The notes: generated by a model from the letters alone, not told the origin. Shown: positions 21,756 to 30,273, counted from the first letter of the stretch. The stretch: 45,933 nt of DNA from Anaerolinea sp. (GCA_020047815.1 JAIFNG010000188.1:1-45933), one strand, 5' to 3'. A program made the numbers and translations.

Positions 21756-24494
21756 ATGAGATCATTACGAATTTTATTGCTGATGGCGTTTCTTGCCACA
21801 TTTGTCACACTGCCAGTGCAGGCACAAACACCCGCCCCCCCTGCAGCTGTGGCGGCAATTTTAAATTCCATGACTCCCGAAGAGCGTGTGGGACAATTAT
21901 TCATCGTTACGTTCAACGGCACAGACACCGGTGAAACCTCGCAAATTTATAAACTGCTCACCCAGTACCACGTTGGGGGCGTGACCCTTCTTTTAAGTAA
22001 CGATAATTTCCTGGCGACTCCGAATCATGATACCCTCGCGCAGGCGCATTCACTGATCAGCGGGATCCAACAAATAGAATGGGATGCATCCAGAAATTCT
22101 GTGACCGGTGAGGCGGGCGAAGCGGGAGCGGAGGCGGTATATGTGCCGCTTTTTATTGGCATTGCCCAGGAGGGGAACGGATACCCAACCGATCAAATTT
22201 TGAGCGGACTTACCCCGCTGCCGAGTGAAATGGCAATTGGCGCGACCTGGAACACCGAACTTGCACGACGGGTGGGTGAAGTGCGCGGACGAGAGCTGGC
22301 TGCTCTCGGGTTTAATTTATACCTTGGTCCGGCTCTTGATGTATTGGATGCGCCCGCAGTATCAGGCGGCGACCTTGGCACACGCGTCTTTGGCGGCGAC
22401 CCATTTTGGGTGGGCGAAATGGGCCGGGCCTATGTAGCCGGTTTACACACAGGCAGCGACAACGAGTTACTTGTGGTCGCAAAACATTTCCCCGGTGTAG
22501 GCGGGTCAGATCGTCTGCCCGAAGAGGAAGTTTCCACGGTTCGCAAATCCATTGAGCAGTTAAAACAAATAGAACTGGCCCCCTTCTTTGCAGTCACCGG
22601 CAATGCAATCGCTCCTGAATCAACAGTGGATGGCTTGCAGGTTTCGCACATTCGGTATCAGGGATTTCAAGGCAACATCCGCGCCACCACGCGCCCGATC
22701 AGTTTTGACCCGCAGGCGTTAAGCCAGATCCTGGCACTGCCACAGTTTGCAGCCTGGCAATCTGCGGGCGGCTTGATCATCAGTGACGACCTCGGCACAC
22801 GGGCTGTCAGCGAGTTTTATGCAACGGGCGGCGGGCAATTCTCGGGGCGCATCGCCGCACGGGATGCCTTCCTGGCGGGAAATGATATGCTCTATCTCGG
22901 CAATATCATCTCCAGTGATACCACCGATACATTTAGCGCCACAGCCCGCACGATCGAATTTTTCACACAAAAATACAGGGAAGACCCCGCTTTTGCCCAA
23001 CGGGTCGATGCATCTGTCGCGCGCATTCTTGCCGTGAAACTTGGCTTATATGAGACGCCGACCCTTTCCAACGTACTTGTGTCAGACAGCCGGTTGGACG
23101 ATCTTGGATCTGAAGTCGAAGTCACGTTTGACGTGGCGCGCAATTCAGCCACGCTCATCAGCCCGGACAAACAAGACCTTGCAACGGCGCTCTCCCTTCC
23201 GCCCCAGGCGAATGAAAGCATGGTCTTCATCACAGACACTCTGATCGCCAAACAATGTACCACCTGTATTGAACAACCCTCCCTGGCAATGGATGCCCTC
23301 CAACAAACTGTCCTTAAACTTTACGGACCCCAAAGCGGAAATCAAACTGCAAATTTTCGTCTGTCTTCCTTCTCATTGCAAAACCTTCAAGCTCTGCTGG
23401 ATGCCCAGGAGATCGCCTATATTGAAGAGGACATCAAAACTGCACAGTGGATCATCATCTCACTGACCGATGCCGCCCAGGGCCAGCCTGCCCTTATCAG
23501 CCGTTTCCTGCGTGAACGTCCCGACCTTTCACGGGGAAAGCGCATCATCCTCTTCTCTTTTGGCGCACCGTATTATTTTGACACCACCACCATTTCAAAA
23601 TTCACCGCCTATTATGCGCTGTACAGCAAACAGCCGCAATTTGTAGATGTCGCCGCGCGCCTGCTCTTTCAGGAACTAACACCCGCCGGCGCTTCACCGG
23701 TTTCGATCTCGGCGGTTGGCTATGACCTGATCTCGGTCATGTCGCCCAACCCAGACCAGATCATCCCGCTCTTCCTGGACCTTGAGCCTGTCCCTGCTGC
23801 GACCGATGGAACAAGCACCCCTGAGCCAACGCCGATCCCCCTTTTCCGGATCGGTGACACCATTGCGATCCGTACGGGCGTGATCGTTGATAAAAATAGT
23901 CACCCTGTTCCCGATGGAACTGTGGTTCAGTTTTCGATCATACTCACCGGGGAAGGCGGCGGTATCTTAAAGCAGGTGGATGCCGTGACCACCCAGGGCG
24001 TGGCACACGCTGCGTTTGGGTTGGATAAGCCCGGACTGCTGGAGATCAAGGTGACCAGTGAACCTGCGATCATATCCGAAGTCCTGCAATTGGATGTTTC
24101 ACAATCGGGGGCTGTCGCTGTGACTGTTGTTGTTCCTGAGTTGACCCAGCCCATCGAGCCAACTCCTGTAACTCCGGTTGTGGTGGAAGAGGACGAATAT
24201 ATTTCCAACGAAGGCTATCCGCGTTTTTCCGCCTGGCTGATCGCGATGCTCTTCATTGGTTTCAGTATGCTGGTTGGATACGGCGTGGGCACCCGGAGTG
24301 CAAACCGCAGCACAGCATTCCGCTGGACATTGGGCATTGCACTGGGCGGACTCGCTGCCTACAACTATCTCATCTTTGGGCTGTTCGGCATCCAGATCTG
24401 GCTCACCACCAATGGGCTTCCAGGTGTGATCGCCTTCATTTTCATGGGAGAATTACTGGGCATTGTGGGCGGCTGGTTCTGGTCACGAAAGTAG
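21756..24494 (+). CDS. Secreted/membrane-anchored GH3-family glycosidase
   Basis: A 912-residue protein. A signal peptide covers residues 1-23 (cleavage after VQA). A GH3 (beta-N-acetylhexosaminidase-like) catalytic barrel spans about 30-430, with AKHFPGVGGSD and the nucleophile region LIISDDLGTRA. A C-terminal alpha/beta region at about 440-650, a Pro/Thr-rich linker, an Ig-like domain at about 690-790 and three transmembrane helices near 820-910 follow. Canonical NagZ-type enzymes read KHFPGHG then a D-S-H acid/base dyad; here the region is GVGGSDRLPEEE and the His is missing. It may use another acid/base, or lack activity. A likely role is envelope glycan trimming outside the cell. AAGGGA lies 6 nt before ATG. 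Confidence 0.85.
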   Translation: MRSLRILLLMAFLATFVTLPVQAQTPAPPAAVAAILNSMTPEERVGQLFIVTFNGTDTGETSQIYKLLTQYHVGGVTLLLSNDNFLATPNHDTLAQAHSLISGIQQIEWDASRNSVTGEAGEAGAEAVYVPLFIGIAQEGNGYPTDQILSGLTPLPSEMAIGATWNTELARRVGEVRGRELAALGFNLYLGPALDVLDAPAVSGGDLGTRVFGGDPFWVGEMGRAYVAGLHTGSDNELLVVAKHFPGVGGSDRLPEEEVSTVRKSIEQLKQIELAPFFAVTGNAIAPESTVDGLQVSHIRYQGFQGNIRATTRPISFDPQALSQILALPQFAAWQSAGGLIISDDLGTRAVSEFYATGGGQFSGRIAARDAFLAGNDMLYLGNIISSDTTDTFSATARTIEFFTQKYREDPAFAQRVDASVARILAVKLGLYETPTLSNVLVSDSRLDDLGSEVEVTFDVARNSATLISPDKQDLATALSLPPQANESMVFITDTLIAKQCTTCIEQPSLAMDALQQTVLKLYGPQSGNQTANFRLSSFSLQNLQALLDAQEIAYIEEDIKTAQWIIISLTDAAQGQPALISRFLRERPDLSRGKRIILFSFGAPYYFDTTTISKFTAYYALYSKQPQFVDVAARLLFQELTPAGASPVSISAVGYDLISVMSPNPDQIIPLFLDLEPVPAATDGTSTPEPTPIPLFRIGDTIAIRTGVIVDKNSHPVPDGTVVQFSIILTGEGGGILKQVDAVTTQGVAHAAFGLDKPGLLEIKVTSEPAIISEVLQLDVSQSGAVAVTVVVPELTQPIEPTPVTPVVVEEDEYISNEGYPRFSAWLIAMLFIGFSMLVGYGVGTRSANRSTAFRWTLGIALGGLAAYNYLIFGLFGIQIWLTTNGLPGVIAFIFMGELLGIVGGWFWSRK

Positions 24495-24554
24495 GTCCTG
24501 CTTTTCGCGTGACAGGGTTTTCAATTTTATAAATTTTGGGCAAGGAGAAAAAAC

Positions 24555-25571
24555 ATGGCAACGAAGGCAAAAGTAAGACCGAGCAAGGAAAAACAACCCC
24601 CCATCTTATTTGATAAAACACAGAATATCATCAAGCAGGTTAATAAATTGCTTGGCGGCACGGTGGTAACCTACTTCAACAACACACGCGGCAGTGTCTG
24701 CCATGACGATGTGCTTGCCCTGTACGAAGTACTTGAAAAGATAGGATATCAAAAAAAGATCTACCTCTTCCTGAAGTCCAGCGGCGGCAATGGACAGGCA
24801 TCCCTGCGCCTGGTGAATCTTTTACGCCAATATTGTGATGAGGTGATCGCGGTCATCCCGCTCGAATGTGCCTCAGCCGCCACCATGATCACCCTCGGTG
24901 CAAACGAGATCCAGATGGGACCGATGGCATATCTCACGCCGGTGGATACATCTCTCACGCATTCACTCTCGCCCATTGATCGTGACAACGACCGCGTTAG
25001 CGTCAGCCTCGATGAATTGACCCGGGTTGTTCGCCTGTGGCAGGCGCAAAATGGAGAAGCCAGGGAAAATCCCTACCAGGAACTTTTCCAGCACGTACAT
25101 CCGCTGGTCATTGGAGCAGTGGATCGCGCTGAGTCACTATCCATCATGCTGTGCAAGGAACTTCTTGCCTATCACATCCAGGAAGAATCCGAAGCAGAGA
25201 GGATCGCCAATGCGTTGAATGCCAAGTACCCGTCACACGGCTATCCCATTTTATTTGAAGAAGCCAAACGCATCGGACTTAAAGTGAGCCGGCTGACACC
25301 TGAGATCAACACACTGCTGCTTGAGCTTAACGAACTTTACAGTGAGATGGGTCAACGCGCCACAACTGACTTTGACGATACACATGCACACGGAAATGAA
25401 ATCCTGAACATTTGGGAATCCACCGGTATGCTTGTATATTATCAGCAGGATAAGGATTGGTTCTACCGCACCGAGGAACGCCGCTGGATCTCGCTCAATG
25501 ATGTCAGCCGCTGGCGGCGTGTGATGAAGGTCGGCAACAAGGTTGAAAAGTCTGATCTACATATTTCTTAA
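24555..25571 (+). CDS. SDH-type Clp-fold serine protease
   Basis: A 338-residue protein related to serine dehydrogenase proteinases (SDH family) in the ClpP/crotonase fold. KIYLFLKSSGGNGQASLRLVNLL resembles the oxyanion-region strand and helix. CASAATMITLGANEIQMG contains the probable nucleophile Ser107. HVHPLVIGAVDRAESLS and GYPILFEEAKRIGL belong to the C-terminal family region. No signal peptide is seen. Such proteins may be SppA-like peptidases; the natural substrate is not known. AAGGAG lies about 9 nt before ATG. A two-tier terminator hairpin follows. Confidence 0.83.
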   Translation: MATKAKVRPSKEKQPPILFDKTQNIIKQVNKLLGGTVVTYFNNTRGSVCHDDVLALYEVLEKIGYQKKIYLFLKSSGGNGQASLRLVNLLRQYCDEVIAVIPLECASAATMITLGANEIQMGPMAYLTPVDTSLTHSLSPIDRDNDRVSVSLDELTRVVRLWQAQNGEARENPYQELFQHVHPLVIGAVDRAESLSIMLCKELLAYHIQEESEAERIANALNAKYPSHGYPILFEEAKRIGLKVSRLTPEINTLLLELNELYSEMGQRATTDFDDTHAHGNEILNIWESTGMLVYYQQDKDWFYRTEERRWISLNDVSRWRRVMKVGNKVEKSDLHIS

Positions 25572-25593
25572 AGACCACGCTTCCAGGAAACGT

Positions 25594-25660
25594 AAGACTT
25601 CGGAGATCTGTTTTTGCCCAAAATGATGGACGGGCACAGCAAATTTCTGAAGTCTTTTTC
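25594..25660 (+). terminator. Two-tier intrinsic terminator after the SDH protease
   Basis: An outer 14-bp stem (25594-25607 with 25643-25656, two G-U pairs) holds an inner TGCCC/GGGCA hairpin and is followed by a run of five Ts (25655-25659). The outer arm AAGACTTCGGAGAT belongs to a family also seen at 29879-29911 and 43392-43427. Confidence 0.7.
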
Positions 25661-25841
25661 TTTGCATGTTATTTTTCCCTGGTCAGTTTTCAAGATCTCC
25701 ATCCTGTGTGGCTGTGCGGGAAATCTTTTGGGTTCCAACTTATCCGGGCAGGGATACACACTGTGGAAGAAATGATATCCCCCTTATGAATTCTTCCTAT
25801 GGAAATATCCAAATCGGATACAATAGAAAATAAAAGGAGAA

Positions 25842-26291
25842 ATGATGATGGAGGGTGACCCTGTCCTGGTTTTGTTAGTGGAAGACAACATAGATCATGC
25901 AGAGCTGGTGATCAGAACCCTCGAAGACCACCATATCGCCAATAAGATCAAGCACATCATGGATGGTCAAGCGGCACTGGATTATTTGCTAAGGCGAAAT
26001 GAATATAAAGACCCTGAAACCAGCCCGCGCCCGCACATGATCCTGCTTGATTTGCGCCTGCCGCGTGTGGACGGTCTTGAGGTGCTGCGAATCGTAAAAG
26101 AACAGGAGGATCTGAAAAACATCCCTGTGATCATCCTGACCACCTCAGAAGCTGATAAAGACATGGCTCGCGCCTATGACCACCACGTTAACAGTTATCT
26201 TGTAAAACCCGTCGGGTTCGACGATTTCAGCAAACTTATGAACGATCTTGGTTTTTACTGGCTGGGGTGGAATTCACATCCGCGGATCTAA
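25842..26291 (+). CDS. Rcp1-like single-domain response regulator
   Basis: A 149-residue receiver of the Rcp1 type, which usually pairs with phytochrome-like or hybrid kinases. LLVEDNIDHAELV gives the acidic pair, ILLDLRLPRVDG the phospho-acceptor Asp, VIILTTSEADKD the switch Thr/Ser and YLVKPVGFDDF the Lys. The extra loop DPETSPRPH and FYWLGWN ending are typical of Rcp1. Three ATGs occur in a row (25842, 25845, 25848); AAGGAG is best placed for the second or third, so the true start may be one or two codons later. It precedes a REC-PAS-HD-GYP gene by 21 nt and probably shares its transcript. Confidence 0.9.
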   Translation: MMMEGDPVLVLLVEDNIDHAELVIRTLEDHHIANKIKHIMDGQAALDYLLRRNEYKDPETSPRPHMILLDLRLPRVDGLEVLRIVKEQEDLKNIPVIILTTSEADKDMARAYDHHVNSYLVKPVGFDDFSKLMNDLGFYWLGWNSHPRI

Positions 26292-26312
26292 TGGTTTTCA
26301 CTGGAAGAAAAA

Positions 26313-27689
26313 ATGGCGGAAAAACCAATTAACATTTTATTGATAGAAGATGAAGACCCCCATGCAGAACTAATTCAACGCGCCTTTGAAGGACAGGACG
26401 GACAGATCCAGATCCGACGCGCAAAATCGCTGGCAGAGGCACGCACAAAAATAAAAATTCAGGAACCGTCTCTGATCATTGCAGACTGGCGCCTGCCCGA
26501 CGGCGAAAGCATGGAACTTCTCCCCAGCCAGCATGACCTGCTCGCCATACCCATAATTCTGATGACAAGTTACGGCAACGAACGCATTGCCGTCGAGGCG
26601 TTAAGATCCGGCGCGCTGGACTATGTGGTCAAATCGCCGGAATCAATGCTGGATATGCCCCACCTTGCCGAGCGTGCCCTGGAACAATGGGCAGCACGCA
26701 CGGAACGCATCCACATGCAGGAAGCATTGCGCGAAAGCGAGTCACAATTCCGCCTGCTTGCTGAGAATGCCAGCGACATGATCGCCCGTCTGACAACCGG
26801 CGGACAGGTGTTGTATATATCCCCGGCCTGCAAGACCGTCCTCGGTTACGACCCTGAGGAACTGGCTGGAATGAGCATATTTGACCTGATCCATGAAAAA
26901 GACCGCCGCTTGATCCAACGACTGTTTAGGGATGGGAACTACAGCGCGACCCACACCGTGGCATATCAGGCGCTGCACCATGATGGACGTTTTATCTGGC
27001 TGGAATCATCCGGCCGTGCCGTGCTCGACCCCCAAACGAATTTCATCCTCGAAATACAAACTGCCTCCCGCGATATTACTGAACGGAAAAAAAATGAAAA
27101 AGACCTGCAGGAAGCGCACAACAACCTGCAGGAAGCATATGACCGAACCATTGAAGGCTGGGTACGCGCCCTCGACCTGCGCGACAGGGAAACAGAAGGA
27201 CATACCCAGCGGGTCACTGAAATCACCGTAAAAGTGGCTGAGGCCGTGGGCTTCCCAACTGAAGAACTCATCCACATCCGCCGCGGCGCATTGCTGCACG
27301 ACATGGGCAAAATGGCGATCCCCGATGAGATCCTGCAAAAGCCTGGTCCACTCAATGAAATTGAGTGGGCGAAAATGCAGCAGCATCCACAGTATGCGTA
27401 TGATATGCTCCACCCCATTGAATACCTGCGCCCGGCACTTGTGATCCCATTTTGCCACCATGAAAGATGGGACGGCAGCGGGTATCCGCGCAAATTAAAG
27501 GGGGAGGAAATTCCCCTTGCGGCGCGTCTCTTCTCCATTATAGATGCCTGGGATGCGTTATGCAGTGATCGGCCCTATCGAAAAAAATTACCGCACGTGG
27601 AGGTCATCCAATACCTGCGTGAAAAATCCGGAATTCTTTTTGACGCCGGGCTGGTTGACCTTTTCCTCAACATTATGGAAGAACAGTAA
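26313..27689 (+). CDS. REC-PAS-HD-GYP response regulator (cyclic di-GMP phosphodiesterase)
   Basis: A 458-residue regulator that should hydrolyse cyclic di-GMP. The receiver (about 5-120) has IEDEDPHAEL and IIADWRLPDGE (phospho-acceptor Asp). A PAS domain with PAC motif spans about 140-265, a coiled-coil segment about 265-285, and the HD-GYP domain about 285-455 with LLHDMGKMAIPDE and HHERWDGSGYPRKL, so metal-binding residues are intact. It is the degrading counterpart to the diguanylate cyclase about 12 kb upstream. GGAAGAAAAA precedes ATG. The SRP RNA promoter begins 6 nt after its stop. Confidence 0.92.
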   Translation: MAEKPINILLIEDEDPHAELIQRAFEGQDGQIQIRRAKSLAEARTKIKIQEPSLIIADWRLPDGESMELLPSQHDLLAIPIILMTSYGNERIAVEALRSGALDYVVKSPESMLDMPHLAERALEQWAARTERIHMQEALRESESQFRLLAENASDMIARLTTGGQVLYISPACKTVLGYDPEELAGMSIFDLIHEKDRRLIQRLFRDGNYSATHTVAYQALHHDGRFIWLESSGRAVLDPQTNFILEIQTASRDITERKKNEKDLQEAHNNLQEAYDRTIEGWVRALDLRDRETEGHTQRVTEITVKVAEAVGFPTEELIHIRRGALLHDMGKMAIPDEILQKPGPLNEIEWAKMQQHPQYAYDMLHPIEYLRPALVIPFCHHERWDGSGYPRKLKGEEIPLAARLFSIIDAWDALCSDRPYRKKLPHVEVIQYLREKSGILFDAGLVDLFLNIMEEQ

Positions 27690-27694
27690 TAAAG

Positions 27695-27723
27695 TTGACA
27701 CTCCCCCCCACATCGGGTATGCT
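27695..27723 (+). promoter_or_regulatory. Near-consensus promoter of the SRP RNA gene
   Basis: A perfect TTGACA (27695-27700), a 17-nt spacer and TATGCT (27718-27723) lie immediately before the RNA gene. Transcription would start near 27731. It is the strongest promoter match in the window, as expected for a stable RNA. Confidence 0.8.
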
Positions 27724-27730
27724 TGCGTTC

Positions 27731-27838
27731 GTCCGGGCAGGCCCGGCGCGGCAAAGCCTTTCGAACCCCGCCAGGATCGAAAGATAGCAACGGTAAGGAA
27801 GAGTCTTTGGGCGCCGCCGGTAGCCTGCCTGGATATTT
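27731..27838 (+). ncRNA. ffs: Signal recognition particle RNA, bacterial small type
   Basis: The scaffold RNA of SRP binds Ffh and targets nascent membrane proteins to the translocon. The Ffh-binding helix 8 is visible: CCAGG-ATC-GAAA-GAT-AGCAA matches the canonical CAGG...AGCA internal loops around a tetraloop. Here the loop is GAAA instead of the usual GGAA, still of GNRA class. The ends close in a 10-bp helix (27733-27742 with 27823-27832), and CCGGCG/CGCCGG-type pairing continues inward. About 105 nt fits the Alu-less small SRP RNA. A T run (27836-27842) ends transcription. Confidence 0.85.
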
Positions 27839-27858
27839 TTTTATTCCCTCTTTTTGTT

Positions 27859-27864
27859 TATAAT
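27859..27864 (+). promoter_or_regulatory. -10 box suggesting a leaderless mRNA
   Basis: TATAAT ends 7 nt before the ATG at 27872, so transcription should begin at or next to the A of the start codon. No Shine-Dalgarno sequence is present. No clear -35 hexamer is seen. Confidence 0.5.
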
Positions 27865-27871
27865 CTCCCAT

Positions 27872-28231
27872 ATGACCTCATCAAACTGGATCAAGTTCGT
27901 CGTTGCCATGCTGATCGGCCTTACACTCGGATTGGTTTACGGCTGGAAAATCTCCCCCGTCGAATACACCGACGTGCCGCCCGCCATCCTGCGTAAAGAT
28001 TACCGTGCCGATTATGTGTTGATGGTGGCGGAAGCTCATCAAAACGAATGGGATCCAAAAACAACTGCGCGCCGCCTTGCGATCTTTGGAGGTGAGTCAC
28101 CCGCACAAATCGTCACATCCACACTGGAGTATGCTGCGGATCACGGTTTCACCGAAGATGAGATCCTGCTTTTACAAGGTTTACTTAACGCAATGCAAAC
28201 GTACCAACCAGAGGGGAACAATACTCCATGA
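27872..28231 (+). CDS. Membrane-anchored protein of unknown function, paralogue 1
   Basis: I do not recognise the family. The 119-residue protein has one N-terminal transmembrane helix (about 6-26, with small residues and LGLVYGW) followed by ISPVEYTDVPPAILRKDYR, then a mostly helical soluble part. The next gene repeats this N-terminal block (LGLVYSWRISPVTYVD-NPAILR), so the two are tandem paralogues. Its end overlaps that gene by 4 nt (ATGA), implying coupled translation. ATG 27872 is preferred over a TTG six codons earlier. The -10 box is so close that the transcript may be leaderless. Confidence 0.72.
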   Translation: MTSSNWIKFVVAMLIGLTLGLVYGWKISPVEYTDVPPAILRKDYRADYVLMVAEAHQNEWDPKTTARRLAIFGGESPAQIVTSTLEYAADHGFTEDEILLLQGLLNAMQTYQPEGNNTP

Positions 28232-29145
28232 GATTCTCCCGCAGTTCGATCATTATTCCCATCCTCGGTCTCCTGGTGGGGCTCGGACTTGGTCTGGTTT
28301 ACTCGTGGCGGATCTCTCCCGTTACCTATGTGGATGCCAACCCCGCCATCCTGCGTGCTGATTTTAAGGATCAGTACCGTGTTGTCATAGCTGCCGCGTA
28401 TGCAGCCTCACATGACCTTGCCCGCGCCCGCGCCCGCCTTGAACTGCTCAGCAATACGGATCCTATTGGCGAACTCAGTGCCCAGGCACAGCGTTTAACT
28501 GGCACAGGAGAATCTGTTGAAGATACCCGGCTTCTCGCCCAGCTGGCCACTGACCTGCAACAGGGGTTCGCAAGCAATTCCATCATAAATACGCCTGTTG
28601 TGGATACGCCTTTTCCCGGCACACCGTTTGCAGCAGTAAGCAGTACACCTAAAATTAATACGCCAATTGCAGAGGGATCGACCCCAACCACAGCTGAATT
28701 TGCAGAGCCGACAATCACCCTGACCTTATCTTTTGAGCAAACTCCGCTTGTGCCGCAACAACTATCCACACCCACACGGCGCCCCACATCGACACCCACC
28801 AAGAGTATCGACACGCCATTCATCCTCACCAATCAGGAATCGATCTGTGACCCGGACATAAACCCCGGCTTATTGCAATTCACCTTGATGGACTCGCGCC
28901 GTAAACAGGTGGCGGGCATCCAGATCATTGCCACCTGGGCTGAAGGGGAGGATCATTTCTTCACCGGCTTTAAGCCCGAGATCGGAGATGGGTACGCTGA
29001 TTTCATCATGCAGGCAGATATCGTGTACAGCATCCGCGTGGTGGACGGAGGCTCTTTCGTGCCGAACATCTCTGCGCCTACATGCACCGACGCAAACGGC
29101 GGGACCTATCCCGGCGGATTATCTCTCACATTCCAACAGCCATAA
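28228..29145 (+). CDS. Membrane-anchored protein of unknown function, paralogue 2
   Basis: A 305-residue protein of no recognised family. One transmembrane helix at about 8-28 is followed by the same SPVTYVDANPAILRADF block as its upstream paralogue and a helical domain to about 115. A long Thr/Pro/Ser-rich linker (about 118-205) leads to a compact C-terminal domain (about 208-305) containing DPDINPGLLQFTLMD and GYADFIMQADIVYSIRV, which looks beta-rich, possibly carboxypeptidase-regulatory or Ig-like. The topology suggests an extracytoplasmic, wall-spanning sensor or adhesin. Translation is coupled to the preceding gene by a 4-nt overlap. A 14-bp hairpin follows. Confidence 0.75.
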   Translation: MRFSRSSIIIPILGLLVGLGLGLVYSWRISPVTYVDANPAILRADFKDQYRVVIAAAYAASHDLARARARLELLSNTDPIGELSAQAQRLTGTGESVEDTRLLAQLATDLQQGFASNSIINTPVVDTPFPGTPFAAVSSTPKINTPIAEGSTPTTAEFAEPTITLTLSFEQTPLVPQQLSTPTRRPTSTPTKSIDTPFILTNQESICDPDINPGLLQFTLMDSRRKQVAGIQIIATWAEGEDHFFTGFKPEIGDGYADFIMQADIVYSIRVVDGGSFVPNISAPTCTDANGGTYPGGLSLTFQQP

Positions 29146-29193
29146 ACCATATGGAGATCTTCAAGGAAAAGCCTCTACACTCCGTTTTCTCCC

Positions 29194-29228
29194 ACACATC
29201 CCCTGGCAGGCAGCGCCAGGGGATGTGT
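29194..29228 (+). terminator. Strong hairpin terminator after the paralogous pair
   Basis: A perfect 14-bp stem (29194-29207 with 29215-29228) with a 7-nt loop is followed by AGTTTTGC. The T run is short, but stem strength and position 49 nt after the stop support termination. Confidence 0.7.
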
Positions 29229-29339
29229 AGTTTTGCAAGAGGTCTGACAGCCAGAACCTGGAGAGTTATTTGATCTTGAAGGTCTGCAACCAAATCCCTG
29301 CCCATTCGTTATATCCTGCATACAAAATAAGGAGACCGA

Positions 29340-29870
29340 ATGAATACATCGTTTCAAAATCAAAAACCCGGCTTATTCACTACCATTGCCATGATGACCC
29401 TTGTCAGCGGCATCATCAATCTCTTTTGGGGATTTATCGCCTCAGCCACTGCCCTGGGGACCCTCGTCGGCATCGTCTGCCTGCCCATCACCATTTTGCC
29501 CACGATCCTCGGTATTTTCGAGATCATCTATGCGGCAAAACTTCTCAGTGCACAGCCTGAACCCGTTCAACCTTCACAGACCCTTGCTATTTTGGAGATC
29601 TTCACTTTTCTGATCGGCAACCTCTTTTCGATGGTGGTCGGCATTCTCGCACTCATCTTTTACAATGACGTCAGCGTGCGGGACTACTTTGCCCGACTCA
29701 ATGGGACAGCCGCCGTCACGCCAACACGTGCAGCCCCTGTAACACCTGAGCCTGTACCTGCCCCCATGGAAGAGCCTGAACCGCTGCCCACTCCTGAGGA
29801 ACCCATGCCATCAGAGCCTGAAGAAGAACCTGCCAAACCAAAACGCATCCGCAAACTTGCCGGAGATTAA
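29340..29870 (+). CDS. Small membrane protein with acidic Pro-rich tail, unknown function
   Basis: A 176-residue protein. Hydrophobic stretches near residues 12-35, 38-66 and 80-110 suggest three or four transmembrane helices (SGIINLFWGF, LVGIVCLPITILPTILGIF, FLIGNLFSMVVGILALI). The last 55 residues are rich in Pro, Glu and Thr (PEPVPAPMEEPEPLP), ending KPKRIRKLAGD. The membrane part resembles small DUF4870-like or tetraspanning proteins, but I cannot name a family. AAGGAG lies 6 nt before ATG. It has its own terminator. Confidence 0.75.
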   Translation: MNTSFQNQKPGLFTTIAMMTLVSGIINLFWGFIASATALGTLVGIVCLPITILPTILGIFEIIYAAKLLSAQPEPVQPSQTLAILEIFTFLIGNLFSMVVGILALIFYNDVSVRDYFARLNGTAAVTPTRAAPVTPEPVPAPMEEPEPLPTPEEPMPSEPEEEPAKPKRIRKLAGD

Positions 29871-29878
29871 ATTATCAA

Positions 29879-29911
29879 AGACTTCGGAAATCTTAAAAAT
29901 TTCCGAAGTCT
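29879..29911 (+). terminator. Perfect 13-bp terminator-like hairpin
   Basis: AGACTTCGGAAAT (29879-29891) pairs perfectly with ATTTCCGAAGTCT (29899-29911) around CTTAAAA, followed by GATATTTGC. It lies just after the membrane-protein stop and before the riboswitch. The arm sequence recurs at 25594 and 43392. Confidence 0.65.
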
Positions 29912-29974
29912 GATATTTGCTCGTGTTTGTCCCTTGACTCTCACCCCTCTCAACCTTAGAATCAGCATATAACT

Positions 29975-30242
29975 TAGCGGTACGCAGGGAAGAGACTCGT
30001 GGTTCATACACGAGCGCCGAAGGTGCAAATCTGGAAACAGGCGAACCCAGATGAAACTCTCAGGCAAAAGGACCCCGCTTCCGTATAAAACTTCTGGAAA
30101 GTCTCCATCCATAACGAGACACCGACGGTGTAAAGTTTGGTCAGTCAGATGGTTTATTAGTTCGATAGTCAAAGACTACCCCGCTATGTAACCCTGCAGC
30201 CACCCGGCTGGCAAACTAATCTCTCAGGTTCAATTACAGAGG
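29975..30242 (+). promoter_or_regulatory. Tandem glycine riboswitch
   Basis: Two glycine aptamers lie upstream of gcvH. Aptamer 1 (about 29975-30081) shows AGAGACTC, the conserved GCCGAAGGTGCAAA and AAACTCTCAGGCAAAAGGAC; AGCGG and CCGCT close P1. Aptamer 2 (30091-30242) shows CACCGACGGTGTAAAG and AATCTCTCAGGTTCAATTACAGAGG. Its P1 pairs CTTCTG (30091-30096) with CAGAGG (30237-30242). Aptamer 2 carries an insertion of roughly 70 nt between GTTTGG and CAAAC, an unusually long P3 arm. The final P1 strand overlaps the terminator arm, so glycine binding should prevent termination and turn the operon on. Confidence 0.92.
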
Positions 30243-30273
30243 ACGCGCAATTCTATAATTGCACGTCCTTTTT
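30238..30273 (+). terminator. Riboswitch-controlled intrinsic terminator
   Basis: GGACG-C-GCAATT (30241-30252) pairs with AATTGC-A-CGTCC (30257-30268), loop CTAT, followed by TTTTTG. The arm beginning AGAGGACG is shared with P1 of aptamer 2 (30237-30242). The structures are mutually exclusive and form the expression platform. Confidence 0.88.

Noticed and set aside
27751..27760. TTCGAACC resembling a tRNA T-loop
   Set aside because: No acceptor or anticodon stem surrounds it; it lies inside the SRP RNA.
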